From Deltaproteobacteria bacterium (GTDB lineage: Bacteria > Desulfobacterota > Desulfobulbia > Desulfobulbales > Desulfobulbaceae), in NCBI GenBank assembly GCA_024280455.1, contig JAJRQC010000135.1, forward strand, positions 1 through 64,000: DNA of 64,000 nt, read 5' to 3'. Within the stretch, counting starts at the first letter, position 1; every line of letters starts with the position of its first letter. Shown here in pieces: positions 1 through 8,608 of the stretch. Both the position numbers and the translations under genes were made by a program. Below the pieces are notes generated by a model that saw only the letters and a program-made list of their open reading frames with translations, ran no database searches and was not told where the DNA came from.

Positions 1-138
1 ACGGTTCTGTGAGGGGCTTGAGACCATCGGAGTCGGCAAGTTTAAGAGCGTTGAACGTAGTAGCCGCGTGCGGCGGGGCGTCAATAAAATCGGCTCTCAA
101 GAACTTGTTGAACAATGATGGAATCGGTCTACTCGACC
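1..138 (+). mobile_element. Probable 3' end of a group II intron (end of domain V and domain VI)
   Basis: The window opens with ACGGTTC, which matches the 3' strand of a group II intron domain V (typically ...GTACGGTTC). A domain VI-like helix follows: GAGACC at 20-25 can pair with GGTCTAC at 126-132, leaving one unpaired A at 131 in the place of the branch-point adenosine. The segment ends with CTACTCGACC (129-138), a frequent bacterial group II intron 3' terminus. The 100 nt between the two helix strands is far longer than a usual domain VI loop. The rest of the intron and any reverse transcriptase lie outside the window, so this rests on a short terminal motif only. Confidence 0.4.
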
Positions 139-244
139 GGAACAAAGCTGTCGCATTGTCCAGAAAAATACACGATTTCAGCTACGGTTTACGAGGTCTG
201 AAATAAGGTCTCTTCAAACAGGATTGAGTCGTTACCGGGCAGCC

Positions 245-1282
245 ATGACACAACGAACAGACTGGGTTGATTACGCAAAAGGGATCGGAATTATCCTGGT
301 GGTCTATGGCCATCTGCTCAGCTCCGGCTTTCATGCCGGTCTTGCTGTCCCTGAGCATTTTTTCCTGCTCTCAGACAGTCTGGTGTACAGCTTTCATATG
401 CCACTTTTCTTTTTTCTGGCCGGTCTTTTTGCCGGCCAGAGCTGCAGGAACCGAGGTGTTAAGGCATTTCTTGTCAATAAACTGGAGATCATTGCCTATC
501 CCTACCTGATCTGGTCTTTTTTCCAGGCCTCGGTGGAACTGGCCTTTGCGTCCCAGTCCTTCAGGGGGGCAACGTACGGGCAACTGCTGGCAATTCCCTA
601 CCTGCCGTGGTCACAGTTCTGGTTTTTGTATGCGCTGCTGGCCATGTATGTCGCCTTTGGCATGTTTAGTCTATTGGGTAAATATTTTCATGTGTTTTTA
701 TGTATCACGGCCGCTATCCTCTTTCTATGGCCCATCAACAGCGAGGTCATGGCAATGCACGGCTTCTCCACCGGGTTCCTGTTTTTTGTTATTGGTGTGT
801 TGGCTAAGGAGTTTTTCGGCACCTCTGGTAAAATGATGCAAAAAACTATTCCCCCTGTCATAACGCTTGTGTTTTTGTTTATTTTTGCGGGATCCGGCTG
901 GTATATCTTTGAACGGGTCATCGCCCCGACCAGATTGACCGATGGCTCTCATCCCTTCTACTTTCTGTACCTTGCCGGGCTTGGTATACCAATGTGTGTC
1001 GGCCTTGCCCAATACCTGGCGGCAAAGAAATGGTGCGGCATGCTCCGGATTCTCGGCAGGTACTCCCTGCAGATCTATCTTGTCCATATGCTGGCCGGGG
1101 TGGGCGCCAGAATTATTCTGCTAAATATTTTTCAGGTGAACAATCCGCTTGTCCATATGATTGTCGGGGTAGGGGCAGGCTTAACGGTTCCCATTTTTCT
1201 GTACCGGGTAACGTTGAAAATGAATTTTCCCTACCTGTTTACCTGGAGACTGAGAGCAACCGGAATCGAGGGTGAACAATGA
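245..1282 (+). CDS. Acyltransferase 3 family membrane protein
   Basis: This is an integral-membrane O-acyltransferase of the acyltransferase-3 (OafA/NolL/OpgC) type. Such enzymes move acetyl or other acyl groups from the cytoplasm onto surface sugars. The N-terminus has the family pattern WVDYAKGIGI followed by YGHLL, with the conserved His in the first membrane helix, and then FHMPLFFFLAGLF. About ten hydrophobic segments fill its 345 residues, near the family's usual length. I chose ATG 245 because the protein begins at the conserved TDWVDYAKG block there; an in-frame TTG at 224 would add seven residues and has GGA directly upstream. It overlaps the next gene by ATGA (1279-1282), which suggests translational coupling. 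The natural substrate is not visible, but the glycan-gene context supports modification of a polysaccharide. Confidence 0.8.
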   Translation: MTQRTDWVDYAKGIGIILVVYGHLLSSGFHAGLAVPEHFFLLSDSLVYSFHMPLFFFLAGLFAGQSCRNRGVKAFLVNKLEIIAYPYLIWSFFQASVELAFASQSFRGATYGQLLAIPYLPWSQFWFLYALLAMYVAFGMFSLLGKYFHVFLCITAAILFLWPINSEVMAMHGFSTGFLFFVIGVLAKEFFGTSGKMMQKTIPPVITLVFLFIFAGSGWYIFERVIAPTRLTDGSHPFYFLYLAGLGIPMCVGLAQYLAAKKWCGMLRILGRYSLQIYLVHMLAGVGARIILLNIFQVNNPLVHMIVGVGAGLTVPIFLYRVTLKMNFPYLFTWRLRATGIEGEQ

Positions 1283-2099
1283 TTTTTGTCGATGGTCATG
1301 TCCATATCTATGATTGTTTTGATGTCGATTTGCTCTTTGCTGCGGCAAGAGATAATTTTAATCGGGCTGCAGGACAGCTTGGTATGAGCACAGAGTCTGT
1401 AACCCCTGTACTCCTCTTGACTGAAGGCGCAACAGACCACTGGTACGGGCGACTACTGGAAACAGCTAAGAGCATAGAACAGACTGTATGCAACATATCT
1501 GCAGACTGGGATGGCTGTTTTTCTCCGGAAATGGACTCCTTAATGGTCTATCGCCGTGACAACCCTGAGGAAAAACTCTATCTTATCGCCGGCCGTCAGA
1601 TTGTTACAGCCCAGAGCATTGAGGTACTCGCCCTTTTTGCAGCGACGCAATACAAAACGGGTTATCCCTGGAAGATACCATTGCAACTATTCGGCAATCC
1701 CGGGGGATTCCGGTCCTGCCCTGGGGGGCTGGCAAATGGCTGGGAAAACGCGGTCGGCGTATTAGAGAATTTCTTCTCTCCCATGAAGAGGGGCTGCTTT
1801 TTCTGGGCGATAACGGTGGCCGTCCTAAATTATGGCCGACCCCGACCCTGTTTACACAGGGCCTGGAAAAGAATATCACGCTCCTGCCCGGAACCGATCC
1901 GCTGCCCCTGCCGGATGAAGCCCTGCGTGTGGGCAGCTTTGGTTTTTACCTGCAGGAAGACGGGATGCAGGAAGCGTCACCGGTAGCCTCTCTGCGCCAT
2001 GCATTATGCTCCGGGAATACAAAAGTTTTCCCTTTTGGTGAGCTGTTGAAAAATAGAGTATTTCTGGCAAACCAGCTGCGGCTGCGTTTTTCCTCCTGA
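1279..2099 (+). pseudogene. Metal-dependent hydrolase-like protein, frameshifted near 1667
   Basis: The first frame starts at ATG 1279 (GAGGGTG upstream) with FVDGHVHIYDCFD, an H-x-H start like that of amidohydrolase/PHP-type TIM-barrel enzymes. It is coherent to about residue 130 and then degrades into Arg/Cys/Pro-rich nonsense ending at 1986. From 1668 the next frame reads well (LEDTIATIRQSRGIPVLPWG, then LLFLGDNGGRPKLW and GTDPLPLPDEALRVGSFGF) to TGA 2097-2099. One base is missing in the CCC run at 1666-1668; restoring it gives one protein of about 273 aa. It is coupled to the acyltransferase in front. No specific family is recognised. It is either a recent pseudogene or a sequencing error in a C run. 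Confidence 0.65.
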
Positions 2100-2129
2100 C
2101 CCTTCTCTTCTCTCAGGAAATATTTTTTA

Positions 2130-3803
2130 ATGACCATTCGTGATTTGGAAAAAATTTGTGCAGATCCGTTTGATATCCTTGTTGTCGGCGGCGGCGTGCA
2201 TGGGGCAACCATTGTCTACCATCTTGCAAAGGCCGGGTATCGGATCGCAATCGTCGAAAAAGACGATTTCTGCAGTGCAACTTCAGCCAACAGCCTGAAG
2301 ATTATTCATGGCGGACTCAGGTATCTCCAGCATTTCAATATCAAACGCATGCGTCACTCCATCACGGCCCGGCGGGAGATGATGCAGCTGGCGCCACATC
2401 TGGTTGAGCCCCTGGCCTGTATGATGCCGCTGTCCGGCAAGGGCTTGCGGAGTAAAGGCGTTATGCGGGCGGCACTCTTTGTCAACGACTGTATCGGCTG
2501 GGATCGTAATCGGGGCCTGCCTGCGGAGATCCGTCTGCCCGGCGGGCGTATTGTATCAAAAGAGCACTGCCTGGAGGTTGTACCTGGTCTTTCCAGCGAA
2601 GGACTGGCCGGAGCCTCGGTCTGGTATGATGCCCTTGCCCTCAACACCGAACGACTGGTCCTGGAGTATATTCTCAAAAGTCTTGACCATGGCGCCCGGG
2701 CCGCAAACTATGCGGAAGTGACCGGGGTTGAACAAGGGGAGAATGATTTATACCGGGTACGTGTCCGGGACAACCTGAGCCGGGAGGAACACCAGCTGCA
2801 GACCCGCTATATTGTCAATGCCTCGGGCCCCTGGTTTGAAGATCTTTTTTGTCCGCCTTCAGGGAAGCATAACGATCGGAAGATAAAGGGGAAAAAACAG
2901 AGGTGGGCCCTGGCCCTGAATATTGTCTCCAGAAAAAAGATTTTTACCGATTATGCCGTTGCCCTGGAAGGGCAGAGCCGGTATGAGGATAAAGATGCGA
3001 TTATCCGGCGCGGCAAACGGCTTTATTTTTTTGTCCCCTGGCGCGGCTGCACCATGATCGGCACCGAGTATGAGGAAAGTGTATCCGGCGGCCCGGACAG
3101 GTTGCAGGTGAAAAGAGAAACGATTCAGAATATGGTGGATGAGGTCAATGCAATTTATCCACCGGCAGCCCTTTCCTACGAGGATATTTCTTTCTATCAT
3201 GCCGGGTTGCTGCCCATGCGCAGCGGGGTGGAGTCCGGTGATATTCAGCTGGAGAAAAACTCGACCTTCCACGAGCATGGAGATATCAATTTCAGCCGGG
3301 TACTCTCGGTTAAAGGGGTGAAATACACCACCGCACCCCATGTTGCCCGTGAGATAGTCAAATATTTTACGAAACGTGATTCTGGAAAACGTATGCGAAC
3401 ACCGGTCTGTTCTGCTCCTGCTCCCGGCACATGGAGAAATGACCAGAGTCAAGTTCATAAGATGCTTCAAGGACGGTACGGGCAGAGAGCAGTGCATATT
3501 CTGGTTCGGATGCAGGAAGAGCAGGAACGTGCTATATGGCTTGATGAAGCAGCCCGGTTGTTGAAGGCTGAGGTGAGATATCTGATAGATGAGGAAATGG
3601 TCTGCACCCTGGCTGATCTCGTCTTTCGGCGCACCGGACTTGGGACTGCGGCGAACCCTGGACGAAAGCTGCTGACAAAACTTTCCGTGTTTATGGGGGA
3701 TATCCTGAACTGGGACGAGGCGAGAAAGGCCCGGGAAGTAGAAACAGTCTTGCAGAGGTATGCTCCGTTAGAGCCAAAAAAAGATGAAGTGAAATCAGAA
3801 TGA
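2130..3803 (+). CDS. glpD: FAD-dependent glycerol-3-phosphate dehydrogenase-like protein
   Basis: This resembles aerobic/anaerobic glycerol-3-phosphate dehydrogenase (GlpD/GlpA), which oxidises sn-glycerol 3-phosphate to dihydroxyacetone phosphate at the membrane and passes electrons to quinone. The FAD-binding Rossmann motif VVGGGVHGA lies near residues 18-26, the acidic end of the fold at IVEKDDF, the DAO-family signature IIHGGLRYLQ near 59-68, and NASGPWFEDL near 226. The length of 557 aa fits GlpD, including a C-terminal helical cap. It ends in ATGA overlap with the methyltransferase gene. Its place inside a polysaccharide cluster, without glpF or glpK, is odd. It may feed or recycle glycerol phosphate for a glycan substituent, or act on a different 2-hydroxy substrate. 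Confidence 0.8.
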   Translation: MTIRDLEKICADPFDILVVGGGVHGATIVYHLAKAGYRIAIVEKDDFCSATSANSLKIIHGGLRYLQHFNIKRMRHSITARREMMQLAPHLVEPLACMMPLSGKGLRSKGVMRAALFVNDCIGWDRNRGLPAEIRLPGGRIVSKEHCLEVVPGLSSEGLAGASVWYDALALNTERLVLEYILKSLDHGARAANYAEVTGVEQGENDLYRVRVRDNLSREEHQLQTRYIVNASGPWFEDLFCPPSGKHNDRKIKGKKQRWALALNIVSRKKIFTDYAVALEGQSRYEDKDAIIRRGKRLYFFVPWRGCTMIGTEYEESVSGGPDRLQVKRETIQNMVDEVNAIYPPAALSYEDISFYHAGLLPMRSGVESGDIQLEKNSTFHEHGDINFSRVLSVKGVKYTTAPHVAREIVKYFTKRDSGKRMRTPVCSAPAPGTWRNDQSQVHKMLQGRYGQRAVHILVRMQEEQERAIWLDEAARLLKAEVRYLIDEEMVCTLADLVFRRTGLGTAANPGRKLLTKLSVFMGDILNWDEARKAREVETVLQRYAPLEPKKDEVKSE

Positions 3804-4528
3804 TGAGCTCGCAATTTACTGAAACCGCTGACATTGAGACCGCATCGGACGACTATGCCTCCCGCTTTGCCGGCCCGGTCGGCAGATATTTTCTTGATGT
3901 TCAGGCCCGGCTGACCCTGGATCTGCTTCGGGACCTTCCCGGGGCCTCGATTCTGGATGTGGGCGGCGGCCACGGACAGCTGACCATGCCGCTGGCAGAG
4001 GCCGGTTTTAAGCTAACCGTGACCGGCAGTGGTGATATCTGTCGGGTGCGGCTGGATAAATATTGTGATAAAGAACGTTTTACCTATCTCACCTGTGACA
4101 GCCTGAATCTTCCTTTTGCCGACAACCATTTTGATGTGGTCATGGCCTTTCGCCTGCTGCCCCATGCCGATCAGTGGCAGAGCTTGATTAGGGAAATGTG
4201 CCGGGTGGCCGGCAAGGCTGTCATTTTTGACTATCCGGACAGAAGAAGCGCAAACATTCTCTATGACCTGCTGTTTGATCTGAAAAAAAACATGGAGGGC
4301 AATACCCGGACCTATACCCTGTTTTCCAGACGGGAAATTGCTGCTGAATTGACGGCCAATGGTTTTACAGTCCCGGCATTTAAACCGGAATTTTTTATGC
4401 CCATGGTTATTCATCGGAAAATGAAAAGCCCGAAGATCTCCGGTATGCTGGAGACATGTTTCCGGGTGACGGGCCTGACATTCCTGTTCGGCTCTCCCAT
4501 CATTGTCCGCAGTGATATGAAATCGTAA
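3800..4528 (+). CDS. Class I SAM-dependent methyltransferase
   Basis: A 242-residue Rossmann-fold methyltransferase of the UbiE/Methyltransf_11 kind. Motif I is ILDVGGGHGQL (about residues 51-61). The post-motif acidic strand is only partly conserved (TGSGDICRVRL), and a motif IV-like FDVVMAFRLLPH lies near residue 112. The C-terminal half contains FSRREIAAELTANGF, typical of small-molecule methyltransferases. The start overlaps the glpD-like stop (ATGA), so the two are probably cotranslated. The substrate cannot be told from sequence; the neighbourhood suggests a sugar or lipid carrier. Confidence 0.8.
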   Translation: MMSSQFTETADIETASDDYASRFAGPVGRYFLDVQARLTLDLLRDLPGASILDVGGGHGQLTMPLAEAGFKLTVTGSGDICRVRLDKYCDKERFTYLTCDSLNLPFADNHFDVVMAFRLLPHADQWQSLIREMCRVAGKAVIFDYPDRRSANILYDLLFDLKKNMEGNTRTYTLFSRREIAAELTANGFTVPAFKPEFFMPMVIHRKMKSPKISGMLETCFRVTGLTFLFGSPIIVRSDMKS

Positions 4529-4555
4529 CCGGAATATACACATCACTGAACGGCG

Positions 4556-4673
4556 GTGCCAAACAGTGCAGGATGTGGAATCGTCCTTCAGGGGAATTGC
4601 CGACCATCATCGAAGGCGTATACGTTAAAACCCGAAACTCGGAACCCGAAACCAGAACCCCGGAACCTGTTTT
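4556..4673 (+). repeat. Degenerate CCGAAAC/CGGAACC-rich spacer before a TTG-start gene
   Basis: The spacer between the methyltransferase and the next glycosyltransferase carries a run of imperfect short units from about 4625 to 4670 (CCCGAAAC, TCGGAACC, CCGAAACC, CCCGGAACC). A related stretch, sharing AACTCGGAAC, lies at 55263-55323, also directly before a coding start. No hairpin with a U tract is seen, so it is not a clear terminator. Confidence 0.3.
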
Positions 4674-5837
4674 TTGAATATTCTTCTTCTTGCCCCTCAG
4701 CCCTTTTATCAGGATCGGGGAACCCCTATCGCGGTCAAACTTCTGGCACAGGCACTTGCCCGGCAGGGGCATATCGTTCACCTGCTGGTCTTCAGCGAGG
4801 GAGAGGATATCAGTCTTCCCGGAGTGACACTCCATCGGCATATCCGCCTGCCCGGTCTCTCCGGTATCAAGCCCGGCCTGTCACCAAAAAAGATTCTCTG
4901 TGATTTCTTTTTATTTCTCAAGGCGGTCAACTTGGTCCGCAGATATGATTTTGATCTGATCCATGCCGTTGAAGAGGCGGTGTTCATGGCCCTTGTTCTG
5001 CAAAAAGTATTCAAAACCCCCTATGTCTATGACATGGATTCCTGCATGTCGGCGCAGATTGTTGACAGGTTCCCGGCTCTGGGCTTTGCGCGTCGAGCAA
5101 TGGAATGGCCGGAAAAGGCGGCCATAACCAGGAGCAGCGGCGTGCTCCCGGTCTGTAAATCGCTGGAGGATATGGTCCGGAACCATGCACCCGAAACTCT
5201 CACGACTCGTCTGGAAGATATAACCCTGCTTGAGAAGAACGATGACGGGATCGAAGATCTGCGCCGGGAATTGGCAATAGAGGGGGTTCTGCTGATGTAT
5301 GTGGGTAATTTGGAGAAATATCAAGGTGTTGACCTGATCCTTGCCGGCATGCAGGAGGCCCTGAAGCAACGGGAGGACCTGACTCTTGTCCTGATCGGCG
5401 GCAGCGAGGATGATCTTGCCTTGTATAGAGCACGCATAAAAGAGCTTGATCTTGATGCAAAAGTCTTTTTTTGCGGTCCCCGTCCTGTTACAATGCTTGG
5501 TTTTTATCTGGGCCAGGCGGATATCCTGGTCTCGCCCCGGATCCAGGGCAACAATACGCCGATGAAGATTTATTCGTATCTTGACTCCGGAAAACCGGTG
5601 CTGGCAACGGATCTGCCCACCCATACCCAGGTTCTGGATGAACGGATTTCCTGCCTGGTTCAACCGGTCCCGGCAGCAATGGCCCGGGGAATTCTTTTGC
5701 TGGCAGGGGATGAAACTCTACGACAAAAAATCGGCATCCAGGCGAGGCAGCGGGTCGCCGATGAGTATTCACTGCCGGCCTTTGAACGGAAATTAAAAAG
5801 TTTTTACCAAACATTGCAAGCCCGGCTTGGAATATAG
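4674..5837 (+). CDS. Glycosyltransferase family 4-like
   Basis: A 387-residue GT-B enzyme, cytoplasmic, that would transfer a sugar from a nucleotide donor to a growing glycan. The N-terminal domain begins NILLLAPQPFYQDRGTPIAV, with the donor-loop-like RGTP typical of GT4 N-domains, and DLIHAVEEAVFMA follows. The C-domain starts at LLMYVGNLEKYQGVDLI (about residue 204). The usual E-x7-E pair is replaced by IQGNNTPMKIYSYLDSGKP, where only the second half is family-like. The start is a TTG at 4674, since no in-frame ATG precedes the conserved first strand. The gene is followed by asnB after 12 bases, so the two are likely cotranscribed. Confidence 0.8.
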   Translation: MNILLLAPQPFYQDRGTPIAVKLLAQALARQGHIVHLLVFSEGEDISLPGVTLHRHIRLPGLSGIKPGLSPKKILCDFFLFLKAVNLVRRYDFDLIHAVEEAVFMALVLQKVFKTPYVYDMDSCMSAQIVDRFPALGFARRAMEWPEKAAITRSSGVLPVCKSLEDMVRNHAPETLTTRLEDITLLEKNDDGIEDLRRELAIEGVLLMYVGNLEKYQGVDLILAGMQEALKQREDLTLVLIGGSEDDLALYRARIKELDLDAKVFFCGPRPVTMLGFYLGQADILVSPRIQGNNTPMKIYSYLDSGKPVLATDLPTHTQVLDERISCLVQPVPAAMARGILLLAGDETLRQKIGIQARQRVADEYSLPAFERKLKSFYQTLQARLGI

Positions 5838-5849
5838 GAAAGGTCTATA

Positions 5850-7715
5850 ATGTGTGGAATTTGCGGTTTTAACTGGAGAGATGAAGCGCTGATCCACCGG
5901 ATGAACGATCAACTGGTTCATCGCGGTCCGGACCAGGATGGAGTCTTCTGCACCGATCGGGTCTCTCTGGGGCACCGGCGCCTGAGTATTATTGATCTCA
6001 GTGAACACGGCAGACAGCCCATGTTCAACGAGGATAAAACACTCTGCCTGGTTTTTAACGGCGAGATCTATAACTTCCAGGAACTCCGTGAACTTTTGAT
6101 CGGCAAGGGGCACGTCTTCAGCTCAAATTCCGATTCCGAGGTTATTCTTCATGCCTATGAGGAATACGGCACCGGTGTCCTTGACAGGCTTCGCGGCATG
6201 TTCGCCTTTGCCCTGTTCGATAGCAACGACAACTCGATTTTTCTGGCCCGGGACCGGATCGGGATCAAGCCGCTCTACTATTATCACAAGGACAACCGGC
6301 TGCTCTTTGCCTCTGAAATCAAGGCCATCTTAGAGGACACAGAGGTTGAGCGGAAATTGAACCATCAAGCCCTGTACGACTATATCGGCTTTGAGTTTGT
6401 GCCGGCGCCGGCCACCATGTTTGAGGATATCTTCAAACTTCCGGCCGGTCATTATTTGATGATGCGGGAAGGGCAGGTGGAGATCAAACAGTACTGGGAT
6501 CTCAGCTTTGCCCAAGGAAAAAATGAGCTGGATTATGCTGGTAGTGTCGAGCGGCTGCGCGAGCTGCTTGATTATTCAGTCAAAAGCCATCTCGTCAGTG
6601 ACGTGCCCCTGGGTGTATTTCTCTCCGGCGGCCTGGATTCCAGCGCCATCGTTGCCATGATGCGTCGTCATATTTCCGGCCCGCTTAAGACCTTTACCAT
6701 CGGCTATGAGGATAAAACCTTCAGCGAGCTCGAGTATGCGGCCCAGGTAGCGGAGTATTTTGAGACCGAGCACCAGGTGTTGATGCTTGATGATATCAAA
6801 CCCGAGTATGTGGAAAAGACCCTCTGGCATCTTGATGAACCGATGACCGATCTCTCCACCGTGCCGCTGTATCTGCTCTGTAAACAGGCCAGGGAACATG
6901 TTACGGTCTGTTTGAGCGGCGAGGGCGCGGATGAGAGCTTTGCCGGCTATGATCGCTTCAAGGCCAGCAAACTTAACCTGTTCTTTAGAGCCCTGCCGGC
7001 ACCGATCCGTAAACAGGTGGTCGGCAGGTTAATTAACCTGCTGCCGGATCAGCCCCAGAAAAAGGGCGCGGTCAACATGCTCAAGCGCTTTGTCGAGGGG
7101 GCGAACCTTCCTCCGGAAGGGCATCATCTTCGCTGGCAGTATTTTGCAAACGAGGGGCAGAATAACCGGTTGTTTAATGCCGGCTTCAAAGCTCAGACCG
7201 CATTTGATCCCTTTCGGATTGTTCGTGACTACTCAGAGCGATGTGACGCCACGGATAGAATTAACAAAGAAATTTATCTGGATATGCGGTATATGATGAC
7301 CGACAGTGTCCTGATGAAGGTCGATAAGATGAGCATGGCCAGCTCCCTTGAGGTGCGGGTACCGCTGCTTGATCATGTGCTGGTCGAATTCCTGGCCTCG
7401 CTGCCCGGCAACTGGAAGCTGAAGGGCTTGAAGACAAAGTATATTTTCCGTTCGGCCTTAAACGGGTTGCTGCCGGATAACATCGTCAATCGCGGCAAGC
7501 AGGGCTACAGCCTGCCGGTCAAGCATCTCCTGCGCGGCGAAATGAAATCCTACATGGTTTCCCTGCTTAACGATTCATCGATTATCCGGGAAAATATGGA
7601 TATCGACTATGTTAATCAGTTGATCAAGGAACATTGCGATATGGCGCATAACCATAATCATGTCCTCTGGGCATTAATTAATGTTGCCATCTGGCATAAT
7701 CGATTTTTTAAATAA
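5850..7715 (+). CDS. asnB: Asparagine synthetase (glutamine-hydrolysing)
   Basis: This two-domain amidotransferase uses ATP and glutamine to amidate a carboxyl group, aspartate in the classical enzyme. The class II glutaminase domain opens with MCGICGF, so Cys2 is the mature nucleophile, and includes HRGPDQDG and the later NGEIYNFQEL. The synthetase domain carries the pyrophosphatase loop SGGLDSSAIVAM near residue 258 and SGEGADESFAGYDRF. The length of 621 aa is normal for AsnB. AGGAAAGG precedes the ATG. Members of this family in polysaccharide loci often amidate uronic acids or other glycan acids rather than aspartate, and the position between glycosyltransferases leaves that open. Confidence 0.9.
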   Translation: MCGICGFNWRDEALIHRMNDQLVHRGPDQDGVFCTDRVSLGHRRLSIIDLSEHGRQPMFNEDKTLCLVFNGEIYNFQELRELLIGKGHVFSSNSDSEVILHAYEEYGTGVLDRLRGMFAFALFDSNDNSIFLARDRIGIKPLYYYHKDNRLLFASEIKAILEDTEVERKLNHQALYDYIGFEFVPAPATMFEDIFKLPAGHYLMMREGQVEIKQYWDLSFAQGKNELDYAGSVERLRELLDYSVKSHLVSDVPLGVFLSGGLDSSAIVAMMRRHISGPLKTFTIGYEDKTFSELEYAAQVAEYFETEHQVLMLDDIKPEYVEKTLWHLDEPMTDLSTVPLYLLCKQAREHVTVCLSGEGADESFAGYDRFKASKLNLFFRALPAPIRKQVVGRLINLLPDQPQKKGAVNMLKRFVEGANLPPEGHHLRWQYFANEGQNNRLFNAGFKAQTAFDPFRIVRDYSERCDATDRINKEIYLDMRYMMTDSVLMKVDKMSMASSLEVRVPLLDHVLVEFLASLPGNWKLKGLKTKYIFRSALNGLLPDNIVNRGKQGYSLPVKHLLRGEMKSYMVSLLNDSSIIRENMDIDYVNQLIKEHCDMAHNHNHVLWALINVAIWHNRFFK

Positions 7716-8085
7716 TTTTCGAGGGGTTTTTCGGGCTTGATGGATGAGTTGCTCTGCTGCCGCCTTTGTGTAATATTGTAATGCCTGTGTCCATGATTGT
7801 TTTTACAAAAGGATCTTCGGGGGTGAAATTTTGTGGACTATATGGAATAGGTTCAAGATCACTGCTTATTTTTAATTTAATTCGTCTGATTTTATTTCTG
7901 TCTTTGAATCGATCTCCTTCAAAATCTGATGAAACAAGTGCAATATCTATATCGCTCCAGGAGGTATGGGTTGCCTGCGCATAGCTGCCAAACAGTATTG
8001 CCTGATCAATAGTGATATTATTTTTTTCCAGCTCTTCCAGAAATTGTTTAATTATGGAAGTAATGTTATCCGGGATTTGAGCCAT
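7708..8085 (-). CDS. MNT-type minimal nucleotidyltransferase (antitoxin-like)
   Basis: A 125-residue protein with the nucleotidyltransferase signature GSYAQATHTSWSDIDIAL (about residues 33-50), in which GS and D-x-D are the nucleotide and metal-binding residues. It is paired with the HEPN gene just upstream on the same strand, overlapping by 34 bases (8052-8085). HEPN/MNT pairs are known toxin-antitoxin modules in which the MNT protein can adenylylate the HEPN ribonuclease. Its 3' end overlaps the asnB stop by 8 bases in convergent orientation, and the last ~20 residues (GGSRATHPSSPKNPSKII) look like read-through past the natural domain end. Confidence 0.8.
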   Translation of the reverse strand: MAQIPDNITSIIKQFLEELEKNNITIDQAILFGSYAQATHTSWSDIDIALVSSDFEGDRFKDRNKIRRIKLKISSDLEPIPYSPQNFTPEDPFVKTIMDTGITILHKGGSRATHPSSPKNPSKII

Positions 8086-8453
8086 GTCGCCATTCCTTCT
8101 ATCTGCTTGAAATAATATTCAGAAAAGTCTTTTGTACATTTTTTATAGAATTCATTTTTAAATTGAGGGTATCTCACCTCTAAGTTGAAATCATTAATTT
8201 CATCTAAGAGGATTTTTTGTTCTTCCGTTAAGTTGATTTTAGTATGTTCTGCTAACTTGATAAGGTTGTGTGTTCTGGGGGGAAGTTGGTTGTTATTATC
8301 TTTGACGAAATGAGCCTTTAGGATTTTTTCAAGAACCAGGTGGCCGATAAACAAACACCAGTCATACCTTCCTGTTGAAAAAAGGCTTGCAGCTGTGTCC
8401 CAATCATGGTCGGCGCTGTCTAACCAGTATTGAATATGCTCCTCGAGTTTCAT
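8052..8453 (-). CDS. HEPN domain protein (toxin-like partner of MNT)
   Basis: A 133-residue helical protein of the HEPN superfamily. It begins EEHIQYWLDSADHDWDTAASLF, a usual HEPN N-terminus, and has GHLVLEKILKAHFV and PRTHNLIKLAEH, the last matching the R-x-H-[ND]-L segment of this HEPN subclass. In known pairs the HEPN partner is an RNase toxin and the downstream MNT protein is its antidote. Both genes sit on the minus strand among plus-strand glycan genes, a hint of independent acquisition. The strict R-x4-6-H catalytic motif is not evident, so ribonuclease activity is uncertain. Confidence 0.75.
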   Translation of the reverse strand: MKLEEHIQYWLDSADHDWDTAASLFSTGRYDWCLFIGHLVLEKILKAHFVKDNNNQLPPRTHNLIKLAEHTKINLTEEQKILLDEINDFNLEVRYPQFKNEFYKKCTKDFSEYYFKQIEGMATWLKSRITLLP

Positions 8454-8515
8454 TAATTATTCAGTCGTTGTTGTGCAGAGTAGACTAAAATTTATTTATA
8501 CTATTATCATACCAT

Positions 8516-8608
8516 ATAAACCAGCATGGCTGGACCAAATTTTTAGGTCACAGCCACAACCAACCATGAAAATGGCCTAAAAGGTTCCATCTTCGAGGCC
8601 ATTTTCGG
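8516..8608 (+). repeat. Structured interspersed repeat, copy 1
   Basis: This 93-nt unit is tandemly followed by copy 2 and has a third copy on the minus strand at 26222-26320. It contains two potential hairpins: GGCTGGACC (8528-8536) with GGTCACAGCC (8546-8555, one bulged A), and GAAAATGGCC (8568-8577) with GGCCATTTTC (8597-8606). The 19-nt loop of the second hairpin differs in every copy. Confidence 0.8.

Noticed and set aside
9-206. 65-codon open frame at the window start
   Set aside because: It lies within the group II intron end, has no recognisable domain and no Shine-Dalgarno site.
4556-4903. 115-codon frame over the methyltransferase-GT4 spacer
   Set aside because: Its second half is the shadow of the GT4 gene and its first half encodes the CGGAACC-rich repeat.
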